23,579 bases of DNA from CAZFHP01 sp964519365 (GCA_964519365.1 CAZFHP010000023.1:1-23579), one strand, 5' to 3'. Counted from the first letter of the stretch, positions 1-8,152 are shown. Made by a program: numbers and translations. Notes: generated by a model not told the origin, from the sequence alone.

Positions 1-181
1 TCAAAAAATAATACTGATTTTGCAAATACACTTACAAAAGAATATTGCCTGCACTGATCTTGGCCACATAAAAAATGGTCCCGATGTTCCACATATTGGT
101 TATCAAACAGGTGGCAAACGTGCTAGTGGTGGAGCAATTAGAGGACATATAATAGTTGACTGTGTTCCTATAAACAGATAA
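1..181 (+). CDS. 3' end of a probable polymorphic toxin, frame apparently broken
   Basis: This is the partial C-terminal end of a gene entering from the left. The frame ending at the TAA at 179-181 encodes a tail with HIGYQTGGKR followed by GHIIVDCVPINR, compact and polar like the toxic tip of secreted polymorphic toxins. I do not recognise the exact toxin family. Upstream, reading frame 1 (positions 1-54) gives protein-like SKNNTDFANTLTKEYCLH and then hits TGA at 55-57, while the toxin-tail frame reads oddly over the same stretch. The simplest reading is a one-base loss near 46-57 joining ...KEYCLH to DLGHIKNG. This could be real inactivation or a sequencing error. The toxin reading leans on the immunity-like gene 20 nt downstream. 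Confidence 0.45.
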   Translation, partial: QKIILILQIHLQKNIACTDLGHIKNGPDVPHIGYQTGGKRASGGAIRGHIIVDCVPINR

Positions 182-201
182 ACCATGAAAGGAAACAATT
201 T

Positions 202-645
202 GTGAATGCCATTAAAAATGAAATAATTAGAGCTTCAAAATATCTCGAAATCAATGTTACAGAACTTTCACCGTTAGAATCTAAAACCATCACAGACAAA
301 ATAGTTAAAAAATATGCTCATGGAAAAAAAACACGATTTTTATGGGAAAACTTTACAAACGAACTTGGAATTAACAACAAAAATGCATGGGAGTGGATTA
401 AAGAGATTATAGGAAACAACGAAACTATAATGTTTTTTAATCCTGAAGACAACAGCATTGCTTTTAAATTTTTCAATGGAAAAGATGTTGATGATGTTCT
501 TGGTGAAACCTTTGGTTTTGAATTTTATTTAACAAACAAAACCATTGATTATGTTTTATGTTTTAATCACCACGATGTTTTAATTGCTTGTGGTAAGGCT
601 AAAGAATGGCTAAACAAAGTTATAAAAAGAGATCAGACGCAATAA
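202..645 (+). CDS. Immunity-like protein for the upstream toxin
   Basis: This is a 147-residue soluble protein with no signal peptide or membrane segment. The start is GTG at 202, supported by a purine-rich AAAGGA at 188-193 eight bases upstream and by the 20-nt gap after the toxin-like stop, which suggests translation from the same transcript. The C-terminal half contains GETFGFEFYLTNK, LCFNHHDVLIACGKAKEWL, a pattern I associate with small uncharacterised proteins that sit beside secreted toxins. Immunity function is inferred mainly from position: one short cytosolic gene immediately after a toxin tip. If the toxin is truly frameshifted, the gene may now be an orphan antidote. It converges on the EamA gene. 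Confidence 0.5.
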   Translation: MNAIKNEIIRASKYLEINVTELSPLESKTITDKIVKKYAHGKKTRFLWENFTNELGINNKNAWEWIKEIIGNNETIMFFNPEDNSIAFKFFNGKDVDDVLGETFGFEFYLTNKTIDYVLCFNHHDVLIACGKAKEWLNKVIKRDQTQ

Positions 646-671
646 ATTTTAACAAAGATAATAAGCAGTAA

Positions 672-764
672 GGGTTTAGGAAAGGCAAACCTTCCATAAT
701 CAATTTACAAAACCTACCGAAACAAGAAATAGAAGACGGTGAAACTATAGAAGGATACTTTCAA
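672..764 (+). other. Coding-like remnant between immunity gene and EamA gene
   Basis: One frame here has no usable start codon but reads like a real protein piece (RKGKPSIINLQNLPKQEIED, then GETIEGYFQLV). It is preceded by an in-frame TAA at 669-671 and runs on antisense into the 3' end of the EamA gene. It may be the stump of a gene cut when the toxin/immunity cassette or the EamA block was inserted. Weak call based only on composition. Confidence 0.2.
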
Positions 765-1661
765 TTAGTATGCACGAATATTTTTAAGTTCATCTTTATA
801 AAAGATATAAAGCCCAAGAATTATTAAAACAAGCGATGCAAAGTAATGCCACGTAATGGTCCCACCCATAAAAAGCCATTCATATAACGTCGCAAAGCTA
901 GGGCACAAAAAACCGGCAAACGTTAAAAACGTAATCGAATAGCGTTTTAAGAGCCAGCTGAAAAGATTGTAAAAAATAATATTTGAGCAAAGAATAAGAA
1001 GCGCCAGCCAGCCTAAAAACGGCCCGACATGAGAAACAGGGCTTGCCAGGCCTTCTGTAAAAACAGCCGTGATCATGCTTAAAGCTCCCCCAGCAAACAT
1101 GGCAACGCCATTAATAAAGCCAAAACTATAATTTTTTTTCATGAGATCTGAGACAATAAACCATGCATATGATGCACTGATAACAGCAAAAAGCAAAATT
1201 ACTTCAGGTAAAGAGATGCGATGTAGCTCAAGCGTTGCCTCTACGCCTGTTGCCTGGGCAAGCAGTGCCGGAATAATGCCACAAAGGCCGATAATAACAC
1301 CCAATACTTTACGTATGCTTAGGCGCTCATGTAAAAGAAAATATGCTAAAATAGCCGCGATAAATGGCGTTGCCGAATAAATAATCGTTGTTTTTAGTGC
1401 TGATACATATTGAAGTGCCCAAAATTCAAGCATATACGCAAAATAAACATGATACAGAGAAACTCGAAAAAACGTCCAGAGATCTTCTTTTTTGATCCTA
1501 AAGTTTTTACGATTGAAAAAATACTGGTAGCCCAGTAAAAAGCTTCCAGCAATTAGCATTCGTGTCCCGATAAGAAAAAATGGACGAGCGTAGGCTAAAG
1601 CTTTTTTGGCAAAAATAAACGTTGAGGCTAATACAGCATAGAGAAAAGCTACGGTAATCAT
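765..1661 (-). CDS. EamA/DMT-family inner-membrane transporter
   Basis: This 298-residue protein is almost entirely hydrophobic, with about ten predicted membrane spans in two halves, the usual size and plan of drug/metabolite-superfamily (EamA) permeases. It opens with MITVAFLYAVLASTFIFAKK, and the first half contains FALQY-type text (FWALQYVSAL, then YSATPFIAAILAYFLLHERL). That block, with the HERL after helix four, is the typical EamA signature. The second half repeats the fold (SLVLIILGLYIFY near the end). The substrate cannot be read from sequence. It is the last gene of the long minus-strand block, 54 nt after the LptF/LptG-type gene. A TATAAT on the minus strand at 1679-1674 could give it its own promoter, but no matching -35 box is visible. 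Confidence 0.8.
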   Translation of the reverse strand: MITVAFLYAVLASTFIFAKKALAYARPFFLIGTRMLIAGSFLLGYQYFFNRKNFRIKKEDLWTFFRVSLYHVYFAYMLEFWALQYVSALKTTIIYSATPFIAAILAYFLLHERLSIRKVLGVIIGLCGIIPALLAQATGVEATLELHRISLPEVILLFAVISASYAWFIVSDLMKKNYSFGFINGVAMFAGGALSMITAVFTEGLASPVSHVGPFLGWLALLILCSNIIFYNLFSWLLKRYSITFLTFAGFLCPSFATLYEWLFMGGTITWHYFASLVLIILGLYIFYKDELKNIRAY

Positions 1662-1715
1662 GATAAATACTCGATTATAATTACTGGTTTATTTAAAATA
1701 GATACGCAGGAGACA

Positions 1716-2786
1716 CTATAACGCTTTTCGCATGTAAAAGCAAAAAAGCCCTGTAACAAGTATGGGTGGTCCATAAAATAGTATAAGTGCAAGTATGGGC
1801 ATAAAAGATAAAAACGTTGCAAGGGCAAAAAGCATATATGTCGCTAAAAAAGCTCCGCTGGCAAAAAGAACTGACTGGATCATGTTATTTCTTTTGCGTT
1901 TAAAAATAAATAAAAAAAGTAACGCTAAAAATGGAAGTAAAAATTGCCATACGACTTGAGAAAAACGTTTATGCAATTCGATAAAAAACCGTATATTTTT
2001 GTCTTTATGCGCGACAAGTGTTGACCAGGTTAAAAACTTTGTGCGTGTTTCTTGTATCTCTTTTATGTCATGTTTGTCATGTGTCTCGAGGTTTTTGTCG
2101 TCGTTTATATCATGCTTAAAAACAAGCTTATTGAGATCGATTTGAGCATTGTCAAATAGTGCATGATAAAATTTATTTTTGTTTTGGCTACAGACAGAGC
2201 CGTTTTGCAAAAGAAAGACCTGCTTGTCAAATACGCCCCTTTGGGCAGAAAAAAAGTAGTGCTTGTTATGTTTGGTAAACGCTAAAAAAATAGTATCGAA
2301 GTATGTGCTTTTTTTGCCATTAAAATAAAGAGAAACGCCCGGGAAAGGCGTATGGAGTTTCAGTGGGGGCAATTGATTAAGTTGGTCTTGGGCAAGCGTG
2401 ATAAGTATTTTTTTGCCGTTACGATAGCTTTGTGGTGCCCATTTAAACACAAGCGGGATATAAAACACTGTTATCGATAGCGAAAAAAATAAGACAGCTT
2501 TGTAAAGCGCTTTACGGGCGTTTTGTGAAAAATAAAAAAACGTAATCTGATTGTCATGTATGATTAAATCACCAATAACGCTTTGAATAGCAATACATGT
2601 TGCAATGGGTAACGCAAACAACGATGTTAAAGGGATCATGGTCCAAAAAATAACAGGTATCGTATAAATCGTTGCAATATTGGGTAAGCGCAAAAAAAGG
2701 TTTGTTGATGCAAAGATAAAAAGCAACCCAAAGAAAAAAGCAAAAAATATGGCGTAAAACTTTTTAAGAAAATACGAAAATATCAT
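1716..2786 (-). CDS. LptF/LptG-family permease (LPS export)
   Basis: This 356-residue protein has the LptF/LptG (YjgP/YjgQ) layout. Three N-terminal membrane spans fall in the first ~120 residues. A soluble beta-rich periplasmic part follows at roughly residues 120-265, then three C-terminal spans beginning near FLLPFLALLFLFIF. Family members pair with LptB to pull lipopolysaccharide from the inner membrane toward the outer membrane. The sequence does not tell me whether this is LptF or LptG, and no second copy lies in the window. Its presence argues for an outer membrane containing LPS or a similar glycolipid. It starts 12 nt after the YmdB-like gene, with no clear ribosome-binding site, so it is probably translated from the upstream transcript. 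Confidence 0.75.
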   Translation of the reverse strand: MIFSYFLKKFYAIFFAFFFGLLFIFASTNLFLRLPNIATIYTIPVIFWTMIPLTSLFALPIATCIAIQSVIGDLIIHDNQITFFYFSQNARKALYKAVLFFSLSITVFYIPLVFKWAPQSYRNGKKILITLAQDQLNQLPPLKLHTPFPGVSLYFNGKKSTYFDTIFLAFTKHNKHYFFSAQRGVFDKQVFLLQNGSVCSQNKNKFYHALFDNAQIDLNKLVFKHDINDDKNLETHDKHDIKEIQETRTKFLTWSTLVAHKDKNIRFFIELHKRFSQVVWQFLLPFLALLFLFIFKRKRNNMIQSVLFASGAFLATYMLFALATFLSFMPILALILFYGPPILVTGLFCFYMRKAL

Positions 2787-2798
2787 GTATTATTTTTA

Positions 2799-3647
2799 TC
2801 ATTTTTTATCGTTAGGACCAAGATTGTCTGCTGTAATTGCAATATCGTTATCGATAATTCTTATACGCTCAATAGATATCGTGTTGCCTGTATTTGTATC
2901 TACGTCTATTAAAACTCCTGAGAGCACCATTGGGCCGTCTTTTTCAACGATAAACTTTCCAAAGCGTGGGTGTATCATGAATCGATTGATTGCCTGATCA
3001 AACTGCATGCCGATGACAGAATTAAGAGCACCACAATGACCAATATCAGTAATATAACCTGTATGATTTGACATGATATATTCGTCTGCTGTTTGAACAT
3101 GGGTATGGGTTCCATAGACCCCAGAAACTTTTCCATCAAGAAAAAGTCCCATTGCTTTTTTCTCTGATGTTGCTTCTGCGTGAAAATCGACAAAGATCAT
3201 CTTGGTTTTATGTTTTAACAGCGTTAGTAACGATTCAATGGCTCTAAATGGACAATCAAGTGGGTCTTTTATAAAAACACGACCGTGTATATTGATAACA
3301 GCGATAGCGTGTCCCTTGACATCAAGTAACGTATATCCTTTGCCGGGACACTGTGAAGAATAATTCGCAGGTCGAATAATATCATCTCGATCTTGTAATA
3401 CAGGATAAATATTCTTATGATCCCATACGTGATTGCCTGTTGTAATAACATCGGCGCCAGCATTTTTAAGAAAGTTTACGATTTTAGGTGTTATCCCACA
3501 ACCGTTTTTTGCCGCGTTCTCGCCGTTTACGATTATTGCATCGATTTCATGCTTTGTTTTTAATTGTGGGATCCATTTTTCAAATAACATGAGTCCTGGA
3601 GTCCCGACAAGATCGCCCACAAACATAAAACGCAATGTATTACTCAT
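2799..3647 (-). CDS. YmdB-like metallophosphoesterase
   Basis: This 282-residue protein belongs to the TIGR00282/YmdB metallophosphoesterase group, whose characterised members hydrolyse 2',3'-cyclic nucleotides at a dinuclear metal site. Expected ligands are visible: D12 in VGDLVGTPG, E43/N44 in VNGENAAKNG, N72/H73 in TGNHVWDHK, H156 in VDFHAEATSEK, and H181/H183 in GTHTHVQTAD. I chose ATG at 3647 rather than the in-frame GTG at 3656 because AGGTG at 3658-3654 is then six bases upstream and would otherwise overlap the start. The gene follows rny by 12 nt. The same rny-ymdB order is well known in Firmicutes, where the two proteins are functionally linked in RNA turnover and signalling. Confidence 0.88.
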   Translation of the reverse strand: MSNTLRFMFVGDLVGTPGLMLFEKWIPQLKTKHEIDAIIVNGENAAKNGCGITPKIVNFLKNAGADVITTGNHVWDHKNIYPVLQDRDDIIRPANYSSQCPGKGYTLLDVKGHAIAVINIHGRVFIKDPLDCPFRAIESLLTLLKHKTKMIFVDFHAEATSEKKAMGLFLDGKVSGVYGTHTHVQTADEYIMSNHTGYITDIGHCGALNSVIGMQFDQAINRFMIHPRFGKFIVEKDGPMVLSGVLIDVDTNTGNTISIERIRIIDNDIAITADNLGPNDKK

Positions 3648-3659
3648 GATACACACCTA

Positions 3660-5219
3660 TTATCGAGCTGCTTGAACAAAGCGCTTTTCTCTGATGACGT
3701 TAACTTTTATTTCACCAGGGAATGCCATTTCAGATTCAACTTTTTGAGCAATATCACGGGCTAATGATTCAGCCTTGGCATCGTCGAGACTATTTTCGTC
3801 GACAATAATACGTATCTCTCGCCCGGCTTGCAACGCATATGCTTTTTTTACTCCGTCAAAGCTTTGTGCAATTTCTTCAAGCTGTTCGAGTCTTTTGATA
3901 TACGTAGAAAGCGTTTCTTTCCGCGCACCTGGGCGTGATGCTGATATAGAGTCTGCTATGTGAACGATAAAGCCATACGGTGATTGAGCCGCAGTTTCTT
4001 CGTGGTGACTTGCAATCGCATTAACAATGATAGGATCTTCGCCGTATTCTTTTGCCATATCTGCTCCTATAAGAGCATGCGGTCCTTCTACTTCTGCTGA
4101 GACAGACTTTCCAATATCATGTAATAATCCAGCTCGGGCTGCAATTTTTGGATCAAGTCCTAATTCAGACGCTATGATGCGTGAAAAGTGGCCAACTTCT
4201 TTACTGTGAAGCAACTGGTTTTGCGTATAACTTGTCCTAAAATGTAGGCGTCCAAGAAGCTTTATAATTTCTGGATGTACTCCGCTAAACCCAAATTCTA
4301 AAATTGCTTGTTGTCCTTCGTCAACAATTGCCGCATCAATTTCGTTTTCACATTTTGTAACGGTTTCTTCAATACGGGTTGGGTTAATTCTTCCGTCTTG
4401 CATTAATTTATTCAAAGATCGGCGAGCGACTTCTCGTCTAATTGGGTTAAAGCCTGAGATAGTAATTATTTCGGGTGTGTCACCGATAACAAATTCCATA
4501 CCAGTGGCCATTTCTAACGCTTTAATATTTCTGCCTTCTTTGCCGATAATACGACCTTTCATTTCTTCGTTTGGCAAATGAATAATACTTGAAGAATGAA
4601 GTGTTACCTGTTCTGATAAATATCGTTGCATTGCATCGGCTAAAATGGTTATAGACTTTTGCTTTGACACTTCTCGGGCAGACTCTTCTGCTTTAGAAAT
4701 CCACTTTTGGTTGGCGAGCCGAACTTCTTTTTGTAAAAACTCAAGTAATATTCTTTTTGCTTCATCTTGTTTAATGCCACTTAAACGCTCTAGCTTTGAT
4801 ACAAGTTCGTTATAGAGCTTATTAATTTTTACTTCGTTTGAATTTACGATATCAAGTCGTCGGGAAAGATCACGTTCCTTTTGTTGTAATTCTTTCCGTA
4901 ATTCATCGAGAAGAACTTCTCTATGATCAAGGGTATCTTCTTTCTTTTGATACTTATTTTGAAGACGCTTCAGTTCTATTCGAGATTTTTTCATCTCGAG
5001 ATCAAATTCGCTACGTTTTTTATACAGCTCATTTTTGAGCTCCGACATAGCATCTTTTCGTTCTTGTTCAATCTCACTATGTGTTTTTTTAAGCATCTTT
5101 TGAGTGGCTAACTTTGTTTTTAAAAGATGCTTTTTTTTAACAAGTAAGTATGCCCACATTGTGATGACACCAACAATCATCCCTATAAATATGGACATAA
5201 CCATAAAAAGACTCATCAT
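3660..5219 (-). CDS. rny: Ribonuclease Y
   Basis: This 519-residue membrane-anchored endoribonuclease initiates mRNA decay. The domain order is complete: one N-terminal membrane helix (about residues 5-27), a long charged coiled coil (about 30-195), a KH RNA-binding domain with GRIIGKEGRN at 222-231, and an HD domain with H338, HDIGK at 367-371, HH at 405-406 and D423. A C-terminal domain with AFPGEIKVNVIRE ends the protein. Length matches the family. Two adjacent ATG codons (5219 and 5216) could start it and no strong ribosome-binding site separates them. A 95-nt gap to zapA leaves room for a promoter, but I see no convincing one. Having RNase Y suggests an RNA decay system unlike the RNase E type. 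Confidence 0.96.
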   Translation of the reverse strand: MMSLFMVMSIFIGMIVGVITMWAYLLVKKKHLLKTKLATQKMLKKTHSEIEQERKDAMSELKNELYKKRSEFDLEMKKSRIELKRLQNKYQKKEDTLDHREVLLDELRKELQQKERDLSRRLDIVNSNEVKINKLYNELVSKLERLSGIKQDEAKRILLEFLQKEVRLANQKWISKAEESAREVSKQKSITILADAMQRYLSEQVTLHSSSIIHLPNEEMKGRIIGKEGRNIKALEMATGMEFVIGDTPEIITISGFNPIRREVARRSLNKLMQDGRINPTRIEETVTKCENEIDAAIVDEGQQAILEFGFSGVHPEIIKLLGRLHFRTSYTQNQLLHSKEVGHFSRIIASELGLDPKIAARAGLLHDIGKSVSAEVEGPHALIGADMAKEYGEDPIIVNAIASHHEETAAQSPYGFIVHIADSISASRPGARKETLSTYIKRLEQLEEIAQSFDGVKKAYALQAGREIRIIVDENSLDDAKAESLARDIAQKVESEMAFPGEIKVNVIREKRFVQAAR

Positions 5220-5314
5220 TTTTCTATCTTTCTTATATTAAAAGGCCTGCAAAAAAAATAAGAAAAATTAAGACAGAAAAATAGATCAAAGCAAAAAGAA
5301 ACGTCGAAAAGGCT

Positions 5315-5590
5315 TTAGGCTAGCAATGTTTCTTCAATTAACCGTGTTAGTTGATCAGCTCTATGTTTGTATTTATCTAAAGCATTTTGTTTTTTTGTTA
5401 GATCAATTGCGAGCTGTAACGCTACAATTGGAGCCAATTTGTCTTGCCCCATAGGTACATCTGCATAGAGATCTTTTACTAGTTGATCAATAATGCCGGC
5501 TGCTTGAAAAACATCACTTTCATGTTCATCTGTTGCTATCGAATAACTTTTGCCTAAAACAGAAACTTTTAAATTCTTCTGTGTCTTCAT
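5315..5590 (-). CDS. zapA: ZapA-like cell division protein
   Basis: This 91-residue protein matches the ZapA plan. A short beta-rich head comes first (KVSVLGKSYSIATDEHE). It is followed by a helix running through AAGIIDQLVKDLY, IVALQLAIDLTKKQNALDKY and a charged C-terminal coil. ZapA binds FtsZ and cross-links its filaments at midcell. It begins 6 nt after the stop of the small coiled-coil gene, so the two are almost certainly co-translated. Small coiled-coil families are easy to confuse, but the GKSY and LALQLA-like segments are typical of ZapA. Confidence 0.82.
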   Translation of the reverse strand: MKTQKNLKVSVLGKSYSIATDEHESDVFQAAGIIDQLVKDLYADVPMGQDKLAPIVALQLAIDLTKKQNALDKYKHRADQLTRLIEETLLA

Positions 5591-5596
5591 AATAAA

Positions 5597-5812
5597 CTAG
5601 CTAGCTTCTTCAAAAGAACTAATACTTTTAATTAGTGCATCTATTGAATTTTTCATAGCACTTTTTTCTTTTATTAAAGAGTCTTCTGATTGCTTATTTT
5701 TTTCAAGCAATAGTTTATGTTCTTTTGTCAAAACATCAAACTTATTTTTTAGTTCTTTATTTTCACTAATAACCTGAAGAACCTTTTTTTCGAGCTCTTC
5801 TAATTGCTTCAT
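5597..5812 (-). CDS. Small coiled-coil protein next to zapA
   Basis: This 71-residue protein is nearly all coiled coil, with heptad-like spacing of Leu, Ile and Val and many Lys and Glu (for example LEELEKKVLQVISENKELKN). There is no signal peptide or membrane segment. A strong AAGGGAAAAATA stretch lies just before the ATG. Its size, all-helical nature and six-base gap to zapA make a ZapB-like divisome role attractive, since ZapB is a short coiled coil that binds ZapA. I infer this from context, because coiled coils share little specific sequence. A 94-nt gap to rplT may hold a promoter (minus-strand TTGAAA, 18 nt, TAAGAT), which is a weak match. Confidence 0.6.
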   Translation of the reverse strand: MKQLEELEKKVLQVISENKELKNKFDVLTKEHKLLLEKNKQSEDSLIKEKSAMKNSIDALIKSISSFEEAS

Positions 5813-5906
5813 TATTTTTCCCTTTTTTTTCTCATAAAATATTTCAAAACTACAAAACTATTTATTGCGAATCTTAGCAATCATGTATATATTTTTTCAA
5901 TAGTTT

Positions 5907-6254
5907 TTATTTTTTTGCTAATTTAACCAAATCAGCAAAAGCATCTGGCTCAAAAATTGCCAGTTGACTTAACATTTTTCTGTTTATTTTGATGTCCAGA
6001 TTTTTTAATGCATTCATAAATACACTATACGACATATCATGTTTTCGACATGCAGCATTTATTCGTGTAATAAAAAGCGCGCGAAAATCTCTTTTTCGCA
6101 ACTTTCTTCCAACAAACGCAAAGGCTAATGCTCTTAAAAGCGTTTCTTTTGCTCGTCTAAAAATGTTTTTACGTTGTCCCCAGTAGCCCTTTGTTTGTTT
6201 TAATAATTTTTTATGGCGCCTTTTTGTGATTACGCCACGCTTGACTCGACTCAT
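5907..6254 (-). CDS. rplT: 50S ribosomal protein L20
   Basis: This 115-residue basic protein is a clear L20, with VKRGVITKRRHKKLLKQTKG near the start, YWGQRKNIFRRAKE and KRDFRALFITRINAACR in the middle, and a C-terminal globular half. L20 is needed early in large-subunit assembly. It follows rpmI by 30 nt, with AAGGATC upstream of the ATG. In many bacteria L20 represses its operon through a leader before infC or rpmI. Here infC abuts recA, so the usual leader position is absent. Confidence 0.97.
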   Translation of the reverse strand: MSRVKRGVITKRRHKKLLKQTKGYWGQRKNIFRRAKETLLRALAFAFVGRKLRKRDFRALFITRINAACRKHDMSYSVFMNALKNLDIKINRKMLSQLAIFEPDAFADLVKLAKK

Positions 6255-6284
6255 CTTTTTTGATCCTTATTTAGCTAATATAAT

Positions 6285-6482
6285 TTATAAATACGGTAAC
6301 AATTTTGCGATATTTGTTTGATCAGAACCTTGTAAATAGGTACCACCTCGTAATGCCCGATTTTTCTTAGATGTTTTTGCCCATGCATGATGACGCTTAT
6401 AGGCTTGAGATCTTTTTATTTTACCTGTCTTTGTTTTTTTAAATCGCTTTTTACTTGACGAGTGGGTTTTCATTTTTGGCAT
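6285..6482 (-). CDS. rpmI: 50S ribosomal protein L35
   Basis: This 65-residue, very basic protein starts MPKMKTHSSSKKRFKKTKTG, the standard L35 opening, and ends in the usual hydrophobic IAKLLPYL. A good site (AAGGATAAAAG) precedes the ATG. It lies 24 nt after infC and 30 nt before rplT, the canonical infC-rpmI-rplT order. Confidence 0.97.
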   Translation of the reverse strand: MPKMKTHSSSKKRFKKTKTGKIKRSQAYKRHHAWAKTSKKNRALRGGTYLQGSDQTNIAKLLPYL

Positions 6483-6506
6483 CTTTTATCCTTTAGATTT
6501 ATTTTA

Positions 6507-7058
6507 TTACGATTTTATAAAATATGTTTTTGACCAATATGATCGGCCTCGTTGATCTTTTTCTTCAACCAATGTTCCGACTTCTTGATCTTTTAAGTCG
6601 TGTGTTACTCGTTCAAACATTTTTGGTCCAAGATCATTAATCATTCTTATTTCTCGTCCTCGAAACTGAAGCGTAAATTTTACACGCTTTCCTTGGACAA
6701 GAAACTGTGTTGCATGCTTAAGTTTTGTTTTATAATCTTGATCTCCAATATTTGGTCTCATTTTGACTTCTTTTAACTGTATAGCTTTTTGGTGTTTTTT
6801 TGCATCGCACATCTGCTTCTTTTTTATGTACAAAAATTTACCAAAATCCATAATCTTAGTAACAGGAACGGAGTCTTTTTCTCCGACTTGTACCAAGTCT
6901 AACGATGCTTCTTCTGCAAGTAGTAATGCTTTACTTTTAGAAATAACACCTAAATTGTCACCCGTATCAGTAATTACCAATACTGTATCGGATTTAATTT
7001 TTTCATTTACAAAATACTTATTTTGAAACACATCGTTTTTTCTAAAACCTTTACTCAC
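6507..7058 (-). CDS. infC: Translation initiation factor IF-3
   Basis: This 183-residue IF-3 binds the 30S subunit and checks start-codon pairing. The N-terminal domain has KYFVNEKIKSDTVLVITDTG and KALLLAEEASLDLVQV, a lysine-rich linker follows, and the C-domain carries KEVKMRPNIGDQDYKTKLKH and VKFTLQFRGREIRM. The start is GTG at 7058, backed by AGGAAAG at 7069-7063 five bases upstream. That site overlaps the recA stop codon. The choice of GTG is notable because many infC genes use AUU or AUC and thereby regulate themselves through IF-3. Translation here is probably coupled to recA. Confidence 0.96.
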   Translation of the reverse strand: MSKGFRKNDVFQNKYFVNEKIKSDTVLVITDTGDNLGVISKSKALLLAEEASLDLVQVGEKDSVPVTKIMDFGKFLYIKKKQMCDAKKHQKAIQLKEVKMRPNIGDQDYKTKLKHATQFLVQGKRVKFTLQFRGREIRMINDLGPKMFERVTHDLKDQEVGTLVEEKDQRGRSYWSKTYFIKS

Positions 7059-7068
7059 TAATACTTTC

Positions 7069-8130
7069 CTAACGCTGAAGGTGATTTACTTTTTCACACA
7101 CAAGTTTATATATTTTATCAAATAACAAAGCATCTTGCTCGAGCTGTTTTAAACAATTATCTCGACCGTGAGCAAGTTTTTGATCTTCAAAATTAAACCA
7201 TGCTCCGGCTTGGGATACAATCCCACAATTAAGCGCTGTATCAAGCAAATCAAGTTCTCTGCTGATTCCCTTGCCAAATATAATATCAACTTCGACACGC
7301 TTAAACGGCGGAGCCATTTTATTTTTCACAACTTTTACCGCAACTCGATTACCAAAAGCATTATCTTGTTTTTTGAGCGTTGCTATGCGGCGAATATCCA
7401 AACGTATAGACGAATAAAATTTTAACGCATTACCTCCTGTTGTTGTTTCTTTTGGCGCAAACGGCATGCCACCGATTTTACTTCTGATCTGATTAATAAA
7501 AATCAAAACAGTTTTAGATTTATGCACAATAGGACTTAGCTTTCGTAATGCCTGAGACATAAGTCGTGCTTGCAACCCAACATGTATGTCCCCCATGTCG
7601 CCTTCTATTTCAGCTTTTGGAACAAGAGCAGCAACAGAGTCGATAACCAATAAGTCTATTGCTCCTGAACGTATTAGCATTTCGGCAATATCCAATGCTT
7701 GTTCTCCATAGTCTGGCTGAGAAATAACAAGCTCGTCAACATTAACACCTACGTTTGAAGCATATGTCGGGTCCATGGCATGTTCTGCGTCGATGAACGC
7801 ACAGGTTCCACCGGCTTTTTGAGCCTGAGCAATTGCATGCAACGTAAGGGTTGTTTTTCCGGATGCTTCTGGGCCAAATATTTCTACAACTCTTCCCCGA
7901 GGATATCCTCCGACTCCAAGTGCATGGTCAATTAATATTGAACCTGTTGGAATTGCTGCCACCTCAGCATCAGTTTTTTGCCCAAGCAACATTACTGAGC
8001 CTTTGCCAAATTGCTTATCTATTTGCGCAAAGGCAACTTCTAGGGCTTTGGTTTTTCCTAAATTTTCAGTGGACATAATATTAGCAGCGCTCTTTTGACT
8101 CTTTTTAGGGGTCTTTTTTTGTATGGTCAT
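7069..8130 (-). CDS. recA: Recombinase RecA
   Basis: This 353-residue RecA catalyses ATP-dependent strand exchange in recombinational repair and stimulates LexA-type self-cleavage where present. The Walker A motif is GPEASGKT at 86-93, Walker B lies in LLVIDSVAAL near 160-170, and the L2 loop has NQIRSKIGGMPFAPKETTTG followed by GNALKFY. The N-terminus carries a lysine-rich extension before ENLGKTKALEVAFAQIDKQF. Met19 is a possible alternative start, but GAGAAAG upstream of the first ATG supports 8130. No clear LexA-type operator is visible in the 22-nt gap to the ppiD-like gene, so recA seems to be read from upstream. Confidence 0.98.
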   Translation of the reverse strand: MTIQKKTPKKSQKSAANIMSTENLGKTKALEVAFAQIDKQFGKGSVMLLGQKTDAEVAAIPTGSILIDHALGVGGYPRGRVVEIFGPEASGKTTLTLHAIAQAQKAGGTCAFIDAEHAMDPTYASNVGVNVDELVISQPDYGEQALDIAEMLIRSGAIDLLVIDSVAALVPKAEIEGDMGDIHVGLQARLMSQALRKLSPIVHKSKTVLIFINQIRSKIGGMPFAPKETTTGGNALKFYSSIRLDIRRIATLKKQDNAFGNRVAVKVVKNKMAPPFKRVEVDIIFGKGISRELDLLDTALNCGIVSQAGAWFNFEDQKLAHGRDNCLKQLEQDALLFDKIYKLVCEKVNHLQR

Positions 8131-8152
8131 AATAATGCTTTCTCTTTTTTGT

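Noticed and set aside
1141..1380. 79-residue plus-strand frame inside the EamA gene
   Set aside because: Antisense shadow with no start signal; the EamA reading is clear.
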